Shown piece after piece: positions 1-5,282 of a stretch of 5,282 nt of DNA (positions are counted from its first letter, which is position 1; the number at the start of each line of letters is the position of its first letter). Position numbers and translations under genes: made by a program. The notes under the pieces were generated by a model. It had not been told where the DNA came from. It saw nothing but the letters and a program-made list of their open reading frames with translations, and did not search any database. The DNA comes from an uncultured Lachnospira sp. (GTDB lineage: Bacteria > Bacillota > Clostridia > Lachnospirales > Lachnospiraceae): the NCBI GenBank assembly GCA_900772425.1, contig CAAHEK010000251.1, forward strand, positions 1 to 5,282. The letters run 5' to 3'.

Positions 1-314
1 AAGTCCGGGCTTCACAGGGCAGGATGCCGGATAACGTCCGGTGGAGGTGACTCCAAGGCTAGTGCAACAGAAATATACCGCCATTTTATGGTAAGGGTGG
101 AAAGGCAGCTTAAGAGACTACCGCATCTCTGGTAACAGAGGTGGCTATGTAAACCCCATCCGAAGCAAGACCAAATATAAAGCGATACGGCTGCCCGTCG
201 TGCTTTTAGGTAGGTCGCTTGAGCTTATTGGCAACAGTAAGACTAGATAGATGATTATCTCGTGTCCTGGGTAATTCCAGGCATATGACATAACCCGGCT
301 TACAGCATTGCTCA
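1..314 (+). ncRNA. rnpB: RNase P RNA, type A, 5' end missing
   Basis: This is the catalytic RNA of ribonuclease P, which removes 5' leaders from precursor tRNAs. It is recognised from conserved core blocks in the right order: AAGTCCGGGCTTCACAGGGCA at the window edge, ATAACGTCCGG, AGTGCAACAGAAA (about 61-73), GGTAAGGGTGGAAAGGC, GGTAACAGAGGTGGC, GAAGCAAGACCAAA, and the closing ACATAACCCGGCTTA near 288-302. The GGTAGG element at 209-214 corresponds to the L15 loop, whose GGU pairs with the tRNA CCA end. The order and content match the ancestral A type (as in E. coli), not the Bacillus B type. By comparison with E. coli about 60 nt of the 5' end, including the 5' strands of P1 and P2, lie outside the window. 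The 3' end is set at about 314 from the expected P1 strand (CAGCATTGCTCA) and could be off by a few bases. Confidence 0.97.
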
Positions 315-335
315 TTTTATAAATAATAATAATTG

Positions 336-386
336 GGTGGAAATCTTTGTGACAGAAATGTCTGTACTGGGTTTCCATCTTTTTTT
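336..386 (+). terminator. Intrinsic terminator of rnpB
   Basis: The arms GGTGGAAATC (336-345) and GGTTTCCATC (370-379) pair over 10 bp with two G-U wobbles. They are followed at once by seven T residues (380-386). The 24-nt apical region can fold again through GACA/TGTC (351-354 and 359-362). It lies about 20 nt after the inferred mature RNase P RNA end, so it most likely ends the rnpB primary transcript and insulates the downstream permease gene. Confidence 0.8.
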
Positions 387-435
387 ACAATTATTACGCT
401 ATATAAAAATATATGATTATATACATATATTAGCT

Positions 436-465
436 TTGAGTTACAATTTATTTGAAATATATATT
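436..465 (+). promoter_or_regulatory. Possible sigma-A promoter of the AEC permease gene
   Basis: TTGAGT (436-441) resembles a -35 box (4 of 6) and TATATT (460-465) a -10 box (5 of 6), with an 18-bp spacer. This would give a 5' untranslated region of roughly 25-30 nt before the start at 499. The whole 387-498 stretch is very AT-rich, so other -10-like hexamers occur and the choice is tentative. A promoter is expected here because a terminator separates the gene from rnpB. Confidence 0.4.
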
Positions 466-498
466 GTTGATAAATATTTGAAAATGAGGTGCATTCAT

Positions 499-1428
499 AT
501 GGATTTAGCGATAATTACAGCAAAACAGGTATTTGAATTATTTATTCTTATATTTTGCGGAGTCTTTGTTGGAAAAATTAAAATGATAAATGAAGAGGGA
601 AAAGGAATATTTTCTAATTTCCTGATTAATTTTGTCGTGCCTTTTATGATAATAAACTCATATATGACTGGCTTTAATACAGAGATTCTTGGAAATATGG
701 GAAGAATGCTTTTTTATAGCATACTCACTATATTTGTTGGAATGATAATATCAATTTTAGTAACGCTGCTTGTAAAAAAAGAGGAAAGAGGAATTATAAG
801 ATTTGCGACTACATTTTCTAATGCTGCCTATATGGGATTCCCTTTGATTCAGGCTTTGTATGGAACAGAAGGAGTTTTATATGCAAGTATATATGTAACT
901 GTGTTTAATATTTCGTTGTGGACGATAGGAATTATATTTGTGACGGATAGCATGAGCATAAAAGAGCTTGCTAAAAAGATATTAACCTGCCCGGCAATAA
1001 TATCGGTTGTGATAGGTCTTGTCATATTTTTTTCAAGGATACAGGCTGCGGATGTGCTGAAAGATACATTTAGTACAGTATCTGCAATGAATACACCGCT
1101 TTCAATGATAATTACGGGAGTTACAATATCTCAGTTTTCGCTGCTTAGTATTTTAAAGGATAAAAGGGTATATTTTACGATATTGCTTAGAATGTTCATA
1201 ATTCCTGTGGTTACGACATTAATTATGTATGCTGTTAATGCAAGAGGAATGGTAGCAGTAATAGCAATAATACTTGAAGCGTGTCCATGTGCGGCAATAA
1301 CGACTGTATTTGCAATTAATTTTAAGCAGGATCAGAAACTTGCTGTGGGAGCGGTGACGCTGTCTACACTTATAAGTATAATAACGCTGCCGGCATTAGC
1401 ACTTATTGCATCTCAGGTTATAATGTGA
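499..1428 (+). CDS. AEC (auxin efflux carrier) family membrane permease
   Basis: The product is 309 aa, the usual size for bacterial AEC (Mem_trans) permeases, which export or exchange small organic anions or amino-acid-like substrates across the cytoplasmic membrane. About ten hydrophobic segments are visible, near residues 8-26, 39-56, 67-91, 103-122, 124-147, 163-180, 195-218, 224-246, 250-272 and 283-306. Family-like sequence includes NFVVPFMIINSY (44-55) with the helix-breaking proline, SNAAYMGFPLIQALYG (107-122) and ACPCAAITTVFA (261-272). The ATG at 499 was chosen because GAGGTG (486-491) sits 7 nt upstream and the protein then starts with the typical short segment before the first helix. 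The reading frame is open back to 337, but that extension would run through the rnpB terminator. The gene appears monocistronic, with terminators on both sides. The substrate cannot be told from sequence; bacterial homologues include malate and other carboxylate carriers, and the auxin name comes from plants. Confidence 0.9.
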   Translation: MDLAIITAKQVFELFILIFCGVFVGKIKMINEEGKGIFSNFLINFVVPFMIINSYMTGFNTEILGNMGRMLFYSILTIFVGMIISILVTLLVKKEERGIIRFATTFSNAAYMGFPLIQALYGTEGVLYASIYVTVFNISLWTIGIIFVTDSMSIKELAKKILTCPAIISVVIGLVIFFSRIQAADVLKDTFSTVSAMNTPLSMIITGVTISQFSLLSILKDKRVYFTILLRMFIIPVVTTLIMYAVNARGMVAVIAIILEACPCAAITTVFAINFKQDQKLAVGAVTLSTLISIITLPALALIASQVIM

Positions 1429-1458
1429 TTTTTCAGATTATAGTGTAATATATAAAAT

Positions 1459-1503
1459 ATGGCTGCCGTTTTATAGATGTTTAATCGTTAAAGCGGCAGC
1501 CAT
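1459..1503. terminator. Bidirectional intrinsic terminator between convergent genes
   Basis: A 15-bp stem pairs 1459-1473 (ATGGCTGCCGTTTTA) with 1489-1503 (TAAAGCGGCAGCCAT). It has one T-G wobble and a 15-nt loop, and can extend outward by about three weaker pairs. On the + strand the stem is followed by GTTAAATTAATTTTTAAAT. On the - strand it is followed by ATTTTATATATT. Both tails are T-rich though interrupted. It sits 30 nt past the AEC stop codon and 31 nt past the pyrI stop codon, as expected of one hairpin serving two converging transcripts. Confidence 0.85.
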
Positions 1504-1534
1504 GTTAAATTAATTTTTAAATATAATTATTATC

Positions 1535-1960
1535 TTATCTGTTATATTTCTCTTCACAGTATTTACATCTGTAAACCTGTTTCTCTTCATCGGCAAGAAC
1601 AAATATATTATCAAGCTCCTGCTCGATAGAAGTGATACATCTTGGGTTTTTACATTTGATTACATTTGTAATTTCTTTAGGAAGTGAAAGTGACTTCTTT
1701 TCAACTATTTCACCATTTTTAATTATATTTACTGTGATATTATGATCAATAAAACCAAGAACATCAAGGTCTACAAGGTCAAGACCACCTTCGATTTTAA
1801 TAATGTCTTTTTTACCCATTTTATTACTGCGGGCATTTTTGATGATAGCGACACAGCAATCAAGCTTATCAAGACCAAGATTATTATAAATCATCATAGA
1901 TTTGCCGGCTTCAATATGATCCAAAACAAAGCCTTCATTAAGCTGTCCAACATTTAACAT
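1535..1960 (-). CDS. pyrI: Aspartate carbamoyltransferase regulatory subunit
   Basis: PyrI binds nucleotide effectors and holds catalytic trimers together in the allosteric aspartate carbamoyltransferase holoenzyme. From the preferred start the protein is 141 aa, beginning MLNVGQLNEGFVLDHIEAG, which matches the effector-binding N-terminal domain of the family. IIKIEG, DLDVLGFIDHNITVNII and the hinge to KEITNVIKCKNPRCI follow. The C-terminal zinc domain has the four expected cysteines in Cys-x4-Cys ... Cys-x2-Cys order (residues 103, 108, 132 and 135), and the zinc site contacts the catalytic subunit. The ATG at 1960 is chosen over an in-frame ATG at 1969 because AAGGAG (1975-1970) directly abuts the upstream ATG, leaving no spacing, but is 9 nt from the downstream one. 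It lies 25 nt after pyrB on the same strand, so the two are cotranscribed. Bacilli lack this subunit, whereas clostridia and enterobacteria have it. Confidence 0.97.
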   Translation of the reverse strand: MLNVGQLNEGFVLDHIEAGKSMMIYNNLGLDKLDCCVAIIKNARSNKMGKKDIIKIEGGLDLVDLDVLGFIDHNITVNIIKNGEIVEKKSLSLPKEITNVIKCKNPRCITSIEQELDNIFVLADEEKQVYRCKYCEEKYNR

Positions 1961-1969
1961 ATTTAACAT
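1952..1969. repeat. 9-bp tandem duplication at the pyrI start
   Basis: ATTTAACAT occurs twice in tandem (1952-1960 and 1961-1969 on the + strand), reading ATGTTAAAT twice in the pyrI direction. Each copy contributes an in-frame ATG followed by Leu-Asn. The duplication therefore creates two candidate starts without changing the frame. Confidence 0.85.
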
Positions 1970-1975
1970 CTCCTT
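1970..1975 (-). promoter_or_regulatory. pyrI ribosome binding site
   Basis: The - strand reads AAGGAG from 1975 to 1970, a full match to the core Shine-Dalgarno sequence. It touches the ATG at 1969 with no spacer and is 9 nt before the ATG at 1960. It therefore supports initiation at 1960. Confidence 0.8.
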
Positions 1976-1985
1976 ATTATATTTA

Positions 1986-2903
1986 TTATTTATTAAGTCC
2001 TAACAGAGTCATTATAAGAGCCATTCTTACATATACGCCAAACTGAGCCTGTTTGAAATATGCAGCTCTAGGGTCGTCATCCACCTCAACAGAGATTTCA
2101 TTGACTCTTGGAAGTGGGTGTAGTATGAACATATCAGGTTTGGCTAATTCAAGCTTTGCCTCATCAAGAATATAGAAGTTCTTCATTCTTAAATATTCAT
2201 CCTCACTAAAGAAACGTTCCTTTTGTACTCTTGTCATATATAAAATATCAAGCTCGGGCATTACATCTTCTAATTTTTCTACTTCTTCAAATTCTACGTT
2301 ATTGGCTTTTAATACATCATCACGGATATAATCAGGAACTTTTAATTCCTTAGGGGAAATAAGTACAAAACGTACATTTTTATAACGTACTAATGAATTA
2401 ATAAGAGAATGAACTGTACGACCAAATTTTAAGTCGCCACATAAACCTATAGTGAAATTATCAAGGGAACCACGAAGTTCTCTGATAGTCATAAGATCTG
2501 TAAGAGTCTGGGTTGGATGCTGGTGACCGCCATCACCTGCATTTATAACAGGAATCTTTGATTTGCCTGCTGCAACCATTGGAGCACCTTCTTTTGGATG
2601 TCTCATGGCACATATATCTGCATAACATGAAATAACACGAATAGTGTCCGATACGCTTTCACCTTTTGCGGCAGAGCTTGAATCTGCAGATGAGAAGCCT
2701 AAAACAGAACCACCAAGATTTAACATGGCAGCTTCAAAAGAAAGTCGTGTTCTGGTACTTGGTTCATAGAATAATGTGGCAAGCTTCATTCCATCGCATA
2801 CATGGCCGTACTTTTTAGGGTCCTTTGAAATGTCTCTTGCAAGGTCGAGTAACTGTTCAAGTTCTTCTACACTTAAATCAAGTGGACTTAATAAATGTCT
2901 CAT
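1986..2903 (-). CDS. pyrB: Aspartate carbamoyltransferase catalytic subunit
   Basis: PyrB joins carbamoyl phosphate to L-aspartate to give N-carbamoyl-L-aspartate, the committed step of pyrimidine synthesis; it acts in the cytoplasm as a trimer. The protein is 305 aa, close to the E. coli subunit. The carbamoyl-phosphate loop STRTR is at 49-53 and the mobile loop lysine is in SSAAKGES (K80). RHP starts at R101, and [11 protein letters not shown] (127-137) supplies H129 and Q132. FGRTVHS carries R162, MTRVQKERF (223-231) carries R225 and Q227, and HPLPRVNEI (262-270) is the 260s loop. All expected active-site residues appear present. The ATG at 2903 is chosen because GAGG (2912-2909) lies 5 nt upstream and the protein then begins [11 protein letters not shown] as in homologues; in-frame extensions upstream enter the structured leader. 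It is followed by pyrI, and a promoter and an unusual leader lie upstream. Confidence 0.98.
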   Translation of the reverse strand: MRHLLSPLDLSVEELEQLLDLARDISKDPKKYGHVCDGMKLATLFYEPSTRTRLSFEAAMLNLGGSVLGFSSADSSSAAKGESVSDTIRVISCYADICAMRHPKEGAPMVAAGKSKIPVINAGDGGHQHPTQTLTDLMTIRELRGSLDNFTIGLCGDLKFGRTVHSLINSLVRYKNVRFVLISPKELKVPDYIRDDVLKANNVEFEEVEKLEDVMPELDILYMTRVQKERFFSEDEYLRMKNFYILDEAKLELAKPDMFILHPLPRVNEISVEVDDDPRAAYFKQAQFGVYVRMALIMTLLGLNK

Positions 2904-2918
2904 TGTATCCTCGTTTCT

Positions 2919-2980
2919 GCATTGCATGTAAAAATAAATGGTCTGAATATACTGCAATGCCAGCTTTGATTAATTCAGAC
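2919..2980 (-). promoter_or_regulatory. Structured pyrB leader, possible pseudoknot regulatory element
   Basis: Two exact 8-bp inverted repeats interlock here. On the - strand GTCTGAAT (2980-2973) pairs with ATTCAGAC (2948-2941), and GCATTGCA (2960-2953), which lies in the loop of the first hairpin, pairs with TGCAATGC (2926-2919). The arm order B', A', B, A is that of an H-type pseudoknot. The last arm ends 6 nt before the GAGG of pyrB. A T-rich stretch, CATTTATTTTTACA (2940-2927), lies between the second and fourth arms, so the first hairpin could also act as a weak attenuator-like terminator. The repeats are seen directly; a regulatory role is inference. No PyrR-binding consensus was recognised. 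Confidence 0.4.
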
Positions 2981-2996
2981 TAAAATTGCCAAAACT

Positions 2997-3025
2997 ATTC
3001 TACTATGATTTTAAATAATTCTCAA
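2997..3025 (-). promoter_or_regulatory. Sigma-A promoter of the pyrBI operon
   Basis: Read on the - strand, TTGAGA (3025-3020) matches the -35 consensus at 5 of 6 positions and TAGAAT (3002-2997) matches the -10 consensus at 5 of 6, with an ideal 17-bp spacer. Transcription would start near 2990-2986 and give a leader of about 85 nt containing the structured element. Confidence 0.7.
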
Positions 3026-3052
3026 TTGTTATTTACAAATAATTATGATATA

Positions 3053-3081
3053 TTCTTTCATAGAAGTTTATGTGCTATAAT
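3053..3081 (+). promoter_or_regulatory. Probable extended -10 promoter of trpS
   Basis: A perfect TATAAT (3076-3081) is preceded by TGC (3073-3075), giving an extended -10 element (TGnTATAAT). A weak -35, TTCTTT (3053-3058), lies 17 bp upstream. The resulting untranslated leader is about 45 nt, with AAAGGA (3123-3128) 6 nt before the trpS ATG. A second, weaker candidate on the same strand is TTGTTA (3026-3031) with TATATT (3049-3054), also 17 bp apart. Its -35 abuts the pyrB -35 on the other strand. Confidence 0.6.
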
Positions 3082-3134
3082 GTACTTTAAATTTATAATA
3101 ACTTATAACAAGCTGATAAAGGAAAGGAACAGAT

Positions 3135-4226
3135 ATGTCTAAGATTATTTTAACAGGTGACAGACCTACAGGTAAACTGCATCTTGGTCACTATGTTGGT
3201 TCATTAAAAGAAAGAGTAAGATTACAAAATTCAGGTGATTTTGAAAAGATATTTATAATGATAGCAGATGCACAGGCACTTACAGATAATGCTGATAATC
3301 CTGAAAAGGTTCGTCAGAATATTATAGAAGTTGCGCTTGATTATTTATCAGTTGGCATAGACCCTGCAAAATCTAATATATTTATACAGTCACAGATACC
3401 ACAGCTTACAGAACTTACATTTTATTATATGAATCTTGTAACTGTATCAAGACTTCAAAGAAACCCTACAGTTAAATCCGAAATACAGATGCGTAATTTT
3501 GAGGCAAGCATCCCTGTTGGATTTTTCTGCTATCCTATAAGCCAGGCTTCTGATATAACAGCTTTCAAGGCAACAACTGTACCAGCAGGAGAAGATCAGG
3601 AACCTATGATAGAACAGGCAAGGGAAATAGTAAGAAAGTTTAATTCTGTTTATGGTGAAACACTTGTTGAGCCTGAAATATTACTTCCATCTAACGAAGC
3701 ATGCTTACGACTTCCGGGAACAGATGGCAAGGCAAAGATGAGCAAGTCTCTTGGAAATTGTATTTATCTTTCCGATACACCTGAGGATGTAAAGAAAAAG
3801 GTGATGAGCATGTATACAGATCCTGAACATATAAGGGTTGAAGATCCTGGTAAGCTTGAGGGCAACTGTGTATTCACATACCTTGATGCGTTCAGCAGTG
3901 AAGAGGACTTTAAGGAGTTTCTTCCTGATTATAAGAATCTTGATGAGCTTAAGGAGCATTATACAAGGGGTGGACTTGGCGATGTCAAAGTTAAGAAGTT
4001 CCTTAATAATGTATTACAGAAGCAGCTTGAACCTATAAGAGCAAGAAGACATGAATATGAGAAGGATATACCTGGTGTTTATGATATTTTACGTCAGGGA
4101 ACAAAGGCTGCTTATGAGGCTGCAGAGCAGACATTGAATGAAGTTAAGGCTTCAATGAAGATTAATTATTTTGATGACGAGGAACTTATAAAGGTTCAGG
4201 CAGAAAAATATAATCCTGTACAATAA
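3135..4226 (+). CDS. trpS: Tryptophan--tRNA ligase
   Basis: This cytoplasmic class I aminoacyl-tRNA synthetase activates tryptophan with ATP and charges tRNA-Trp. The protein is 363 aa, somewhat longer than E. coli TrpRS (334 aa). The Rossmann-fold ATP signature is TGDRPTGKLHLGHYVGSL, with HLGH at 16-19 as the HIGH motif. YPISQASDI (133-141) places an aspartate (D140) like the residue that reads the tryptophan indole nitrogen. PAGEDQEPMIEQAREI (150-165) is the conserved GEDQ segment, and GKAKMSKSLGN (198-208) contains KMSKS at 201-205. The TGDRPTG/HLGH form differs from the PSG/IGN form of Bacillus TrpRS and belongs to another bacterial TrpRS subgroup. The start has a good AAAGGA ribosome binding site, and the gene ends with tandem stops TAA TAG. 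There is no room for a T-box leader between promoter and start. It lies 33 nt before ychF and is probably cotranscribed with it. Confidence 0.97.
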   Translation: MSKIILTGDRPTGKLHLGHYVGSLKERVRLQNSGDFEKIFIMIADAQALTDNADNPEKVRQNIIEVALDYLSVGIDPAKSNIFIQSQIPQLTELTFYYMNLVTVSRLQRNPTVKSEIQMRNFEASIPVGFFCYPISQASDITAFKATTVPAGEDQEPMIEQAREIVRKFNSVYGETLVEPEILLPSNEACLRLPGTDGKAKMSKSLGNCIYLSDTPEDVKKKVMSMYTDPEHIRVEDPGKLEGNCVFTYLDAFSSEEDFKEFLPDYKNLDELKEHYTRGGLGDVKVKKFLNNVLQKQLEPIRARRHEYEKDIPGVYDILRQGTKAAYEAAEQTLNEVKASMKINYFDDEELIKVQAEKYNPVQ

Positions 4227-4259
4227 TAGGTCAATACTTTTAGAAGGAGAATATAAATT

Positions 4260-5282
4260 ATGAAATTAGGTATTGTAGGACTTCCTAATGTTGGTAAAAG
4301 TACACTTTTTAATTCTTTAACAAAAGCAGGAGCCGAATCAGCAAACTATCCGTTTTGTACAATAGACCCAAACGTAGGTGTTGTATCTGTACCGGATGAA
4401 AGACTTGATAAGCTTGCTGCGCTTTATAATTCGGCTAAGATTACACCTGCTGTTATAGAATTTGTTGATATAGCAGGACTTGTAAAGGGCGCATCTAAAG
4501 GTGAAGGACTTGGAAACCAGTTCCTTGCCAATATCAGAGAGGTAGATGCTATTGTTCATGTTGTAAGATGTTTCGAGGACAGCAACATAGTACATGTTGA
4601 TGGCTCTATAAATCCTGTAAGAGATATAGAAACAATAAATCTTGAACTTGTATTTGCTGATATTGAGGTGCTTGAAAGAAGACTCGCAAAGCAGAAGAGA
4701 GCATCTTATAACAATAAGGATATCGCAAAAGAGTGTGAGCTTATTGAAAGACTTATAGCACATCTTGAAGCCGGCAGTCTTGCAAGAAGCTTTGAATGTG
4801 AAGATGAGGATGAAGAAGCATTTATGAAGGAATATAACCTTCTTACAGCTAAGCCGGTTATATTTGCTGCAAATGTTGCTGAAGACGATTTGGCAGATGA
4901 CGGTGCTTCTAATAAATATGTTGCACAGGTAAGAGAATTTGCTGCAAAAGAAAGCTGCGAAGTGTTTGTTATCTGCGCACAGATAGAACAGGAAATATCT
5001 GAACTTGATGATGATGAAAAGAAAATGTTCTTAGAGGATTTGGGAATAAGTTCATCAGGACTTGATAAGCTTATAGCCGCAAGCTACAGAATTCTTGGAC
5101 TTATAAGCTATTTAACAGCAGGTGAAACAGAAACAAGAGCCTGGACAATTACAAAGGGTACAAAAGCACCCGGAGCAGCAGGAAAAATTCACAGCGATTT
5201 TGAAAGAGGTTTCATAAAAGCAGAAGTTGTAAATTATCAGGATTTGCTTGACTGCGGTTCATACAACGGAGCTAAGGAAAAA
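4260..5282 (+). CDS. ychF: Redox-sensitive ribosome-binding ATPase YchF (Obg family), 3' end missing
   Basis: YchF is a universally conserved Obg-family P-loop protein that prefers ATP to GTP and binds ribosomes. The 341 codons present are open to the window edge; family members are about 363-367 aa, so roughly 24 residues are cut off. The Walker A / G1 motif GLPNVGKST is at 7-15 and the G3 motif [10 protein letters not shown] at 70-79. The base-recognition motif is NVAE (205-208), an NxxE in place of the GTPase NKxD, which is the hallmark of ATP preference. The conserved histidine of the CFED...VHV segment is H112, equivalent to the catalytic histidine of E. coli YchF. An acidic helical region lies near 179-189, and the C-terminal TGS domain contains [25 protein letters not shown] (294-318). 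The ATG at 4260 has AAGGAG (4244-4249) 10 nt upstream. No terminator separates it from trpS, so both probably share a transcript. Confidence 0.97.
   Translation, partial: MKLGIVGLPNVGKSTLFNSLTKAGAESANYPFCTIDPNVGVVSVPDERLDKLAALYNSAKITPAVIEFVDIAGLVKGASKGEGLGNQFLANIREVDAIVHVVRCFEDSNIVHVDGSINPVRDIETINLELVFADIEVLERRLAKQKRASYNNKDIAKECELIERLIAHLEAGSLARSFECEDEDEEAFMKEYNLLTAKPVIFAANVAEDDLADDGASNKYVAQVREFAAKESCEVFVICAQIEQEISELDDDEKKMFLEDLGISSSGLDKLIAASYRILGLISYLTAGETETRAWTITKGTKAPGAAGKIHSDFERGFIKAEVVNYQDLLDCGSYNGAKEK

Noticed and set aside
145..378. 77-codon open frame on the - strand
   Set aside because: It lies antisense to the RNase P RNA and its terminator, whose conservation fully explains the sequence. 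It has no recognisable protein features.
337..498. 54-residue N-terminal extension of the AEC permease
   Set aside because: It would start inside the rnpB terminator hairpin and lacks a ribosome binding site. The ATG at 499 has GAGGTG at good spacing and fits the family N-terminus.
1742..1957. 71-codon open frame on the + strand
   Set aside because: It is an antisense shadow of pyrI, which has clear family motifs and zinc cysteines.
2904..2957. In-frame N-terminal extension of PyrB, or a separate leader peptide beginning at the ATG at 2927
   Set aside because: Neither upstream start has a ribosome binding site and homologues begin at MRHLL. No independent leader frame with its own stop was found in the E. 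coli pyrL manner.
2904..2990. PyrR-type attenuator in the pyrB leader
   Set aside because: The conserved PyrR-binding loop (UCCxGxGAGG-like) is absent and there is no strong terminator hairpin with an uninterrupted T tract.
3093..3108. TTATAA repeated with a 4-nt spacer upstream of trpS, a possible operator
   Set aside because: TTATAA is self-complementary and common in this AT-rich DNA, so the symmetry is weak evidence for a binding site.
3705..4038. Open frames on the - strand (3705-3959) and + strand (3838-4038)
   Set aside because: Both are out-of-frame shadows inside trpS, which is intact and carries all its motifs.
4338..4763. 141-codon open frame on the - strand
   Set aside because: It is an antisense shadow of ychF. 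Its composition (many Tyr, Ser, Ile and Cys) is typical of reverse-complement AT-rich coding DNA.

Overview
The window looks like ordinary chromosomal DNA from a low-GC Gram-positive bacterium of the class Clostridia, most likely Lachnospiraceae. The reasons are AT-rich codons with frequent ATA, AGA and CTT, strong AAGGAG-type ribosome binding sites, an RNase P RNA of the ancestral (A) type rather than the Bacillus B type, and an aspartate carbamoyltransferase encoded as separate catalytic and regulatory subunits (pyrB-pyrI). Bacilli lack pyrI. The family-level placement is inference from gene content; no search was run.

Layout. Positions 1-314 are the 3' five-sixths or so of the RNase P RNA gene (rnpB, + strand), followed by an intrinsic terminator at 336-386. 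A monocistronic auxin-efflux-carrier (AEC) family permease follows at 499-1428 (+). It is separated by a strong, probably bidirectional terminator hairpin (1459-1503) from the convergent pyrBI operon (pyrB 2903-1986, pyrI 1960-1535, both - strand). The 231-bp divergent region 2904-3134 holds a near-consensus pyrB promoter, a pyrB leader with two interlocked 8-bp inverted repeats, and the trpS promoter. On the + strand trpS (3135-4226) and the 5' 341 codons of ychF (4260 to the window end) lie 33 nt apart and look like one transcription unit.

How the genes relate. PyrB and PyrI form the allosteric aspartate carbamoyltransferase that commits carbamoyl phosphate to pyrimidine synthesis. TrpRS charges tRNA-Trp and YchF is a ribosome-associated ATPase, so trpS-ychF is a translation pair. 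RNase P matures tRNA 5' ends. The AEC permease has no clear functional link to its neighbours.

There is no sign of a mobile element, CRISPR array, defence system or novel multi-gene system. The most interesting unexplained structure is the pyrB leader (2919-2980). On the transcript its arms are ordered as an H-type pseudoknot ending just before the pyrB ribosome binding site, a plausible uncharacterised cis-regulatory RNA. A smaller point is a 9-bp tandem duplication at the pyrI start that creates two in-frame ATGs, of which only the second has usable ribosome-binding-site spacing.
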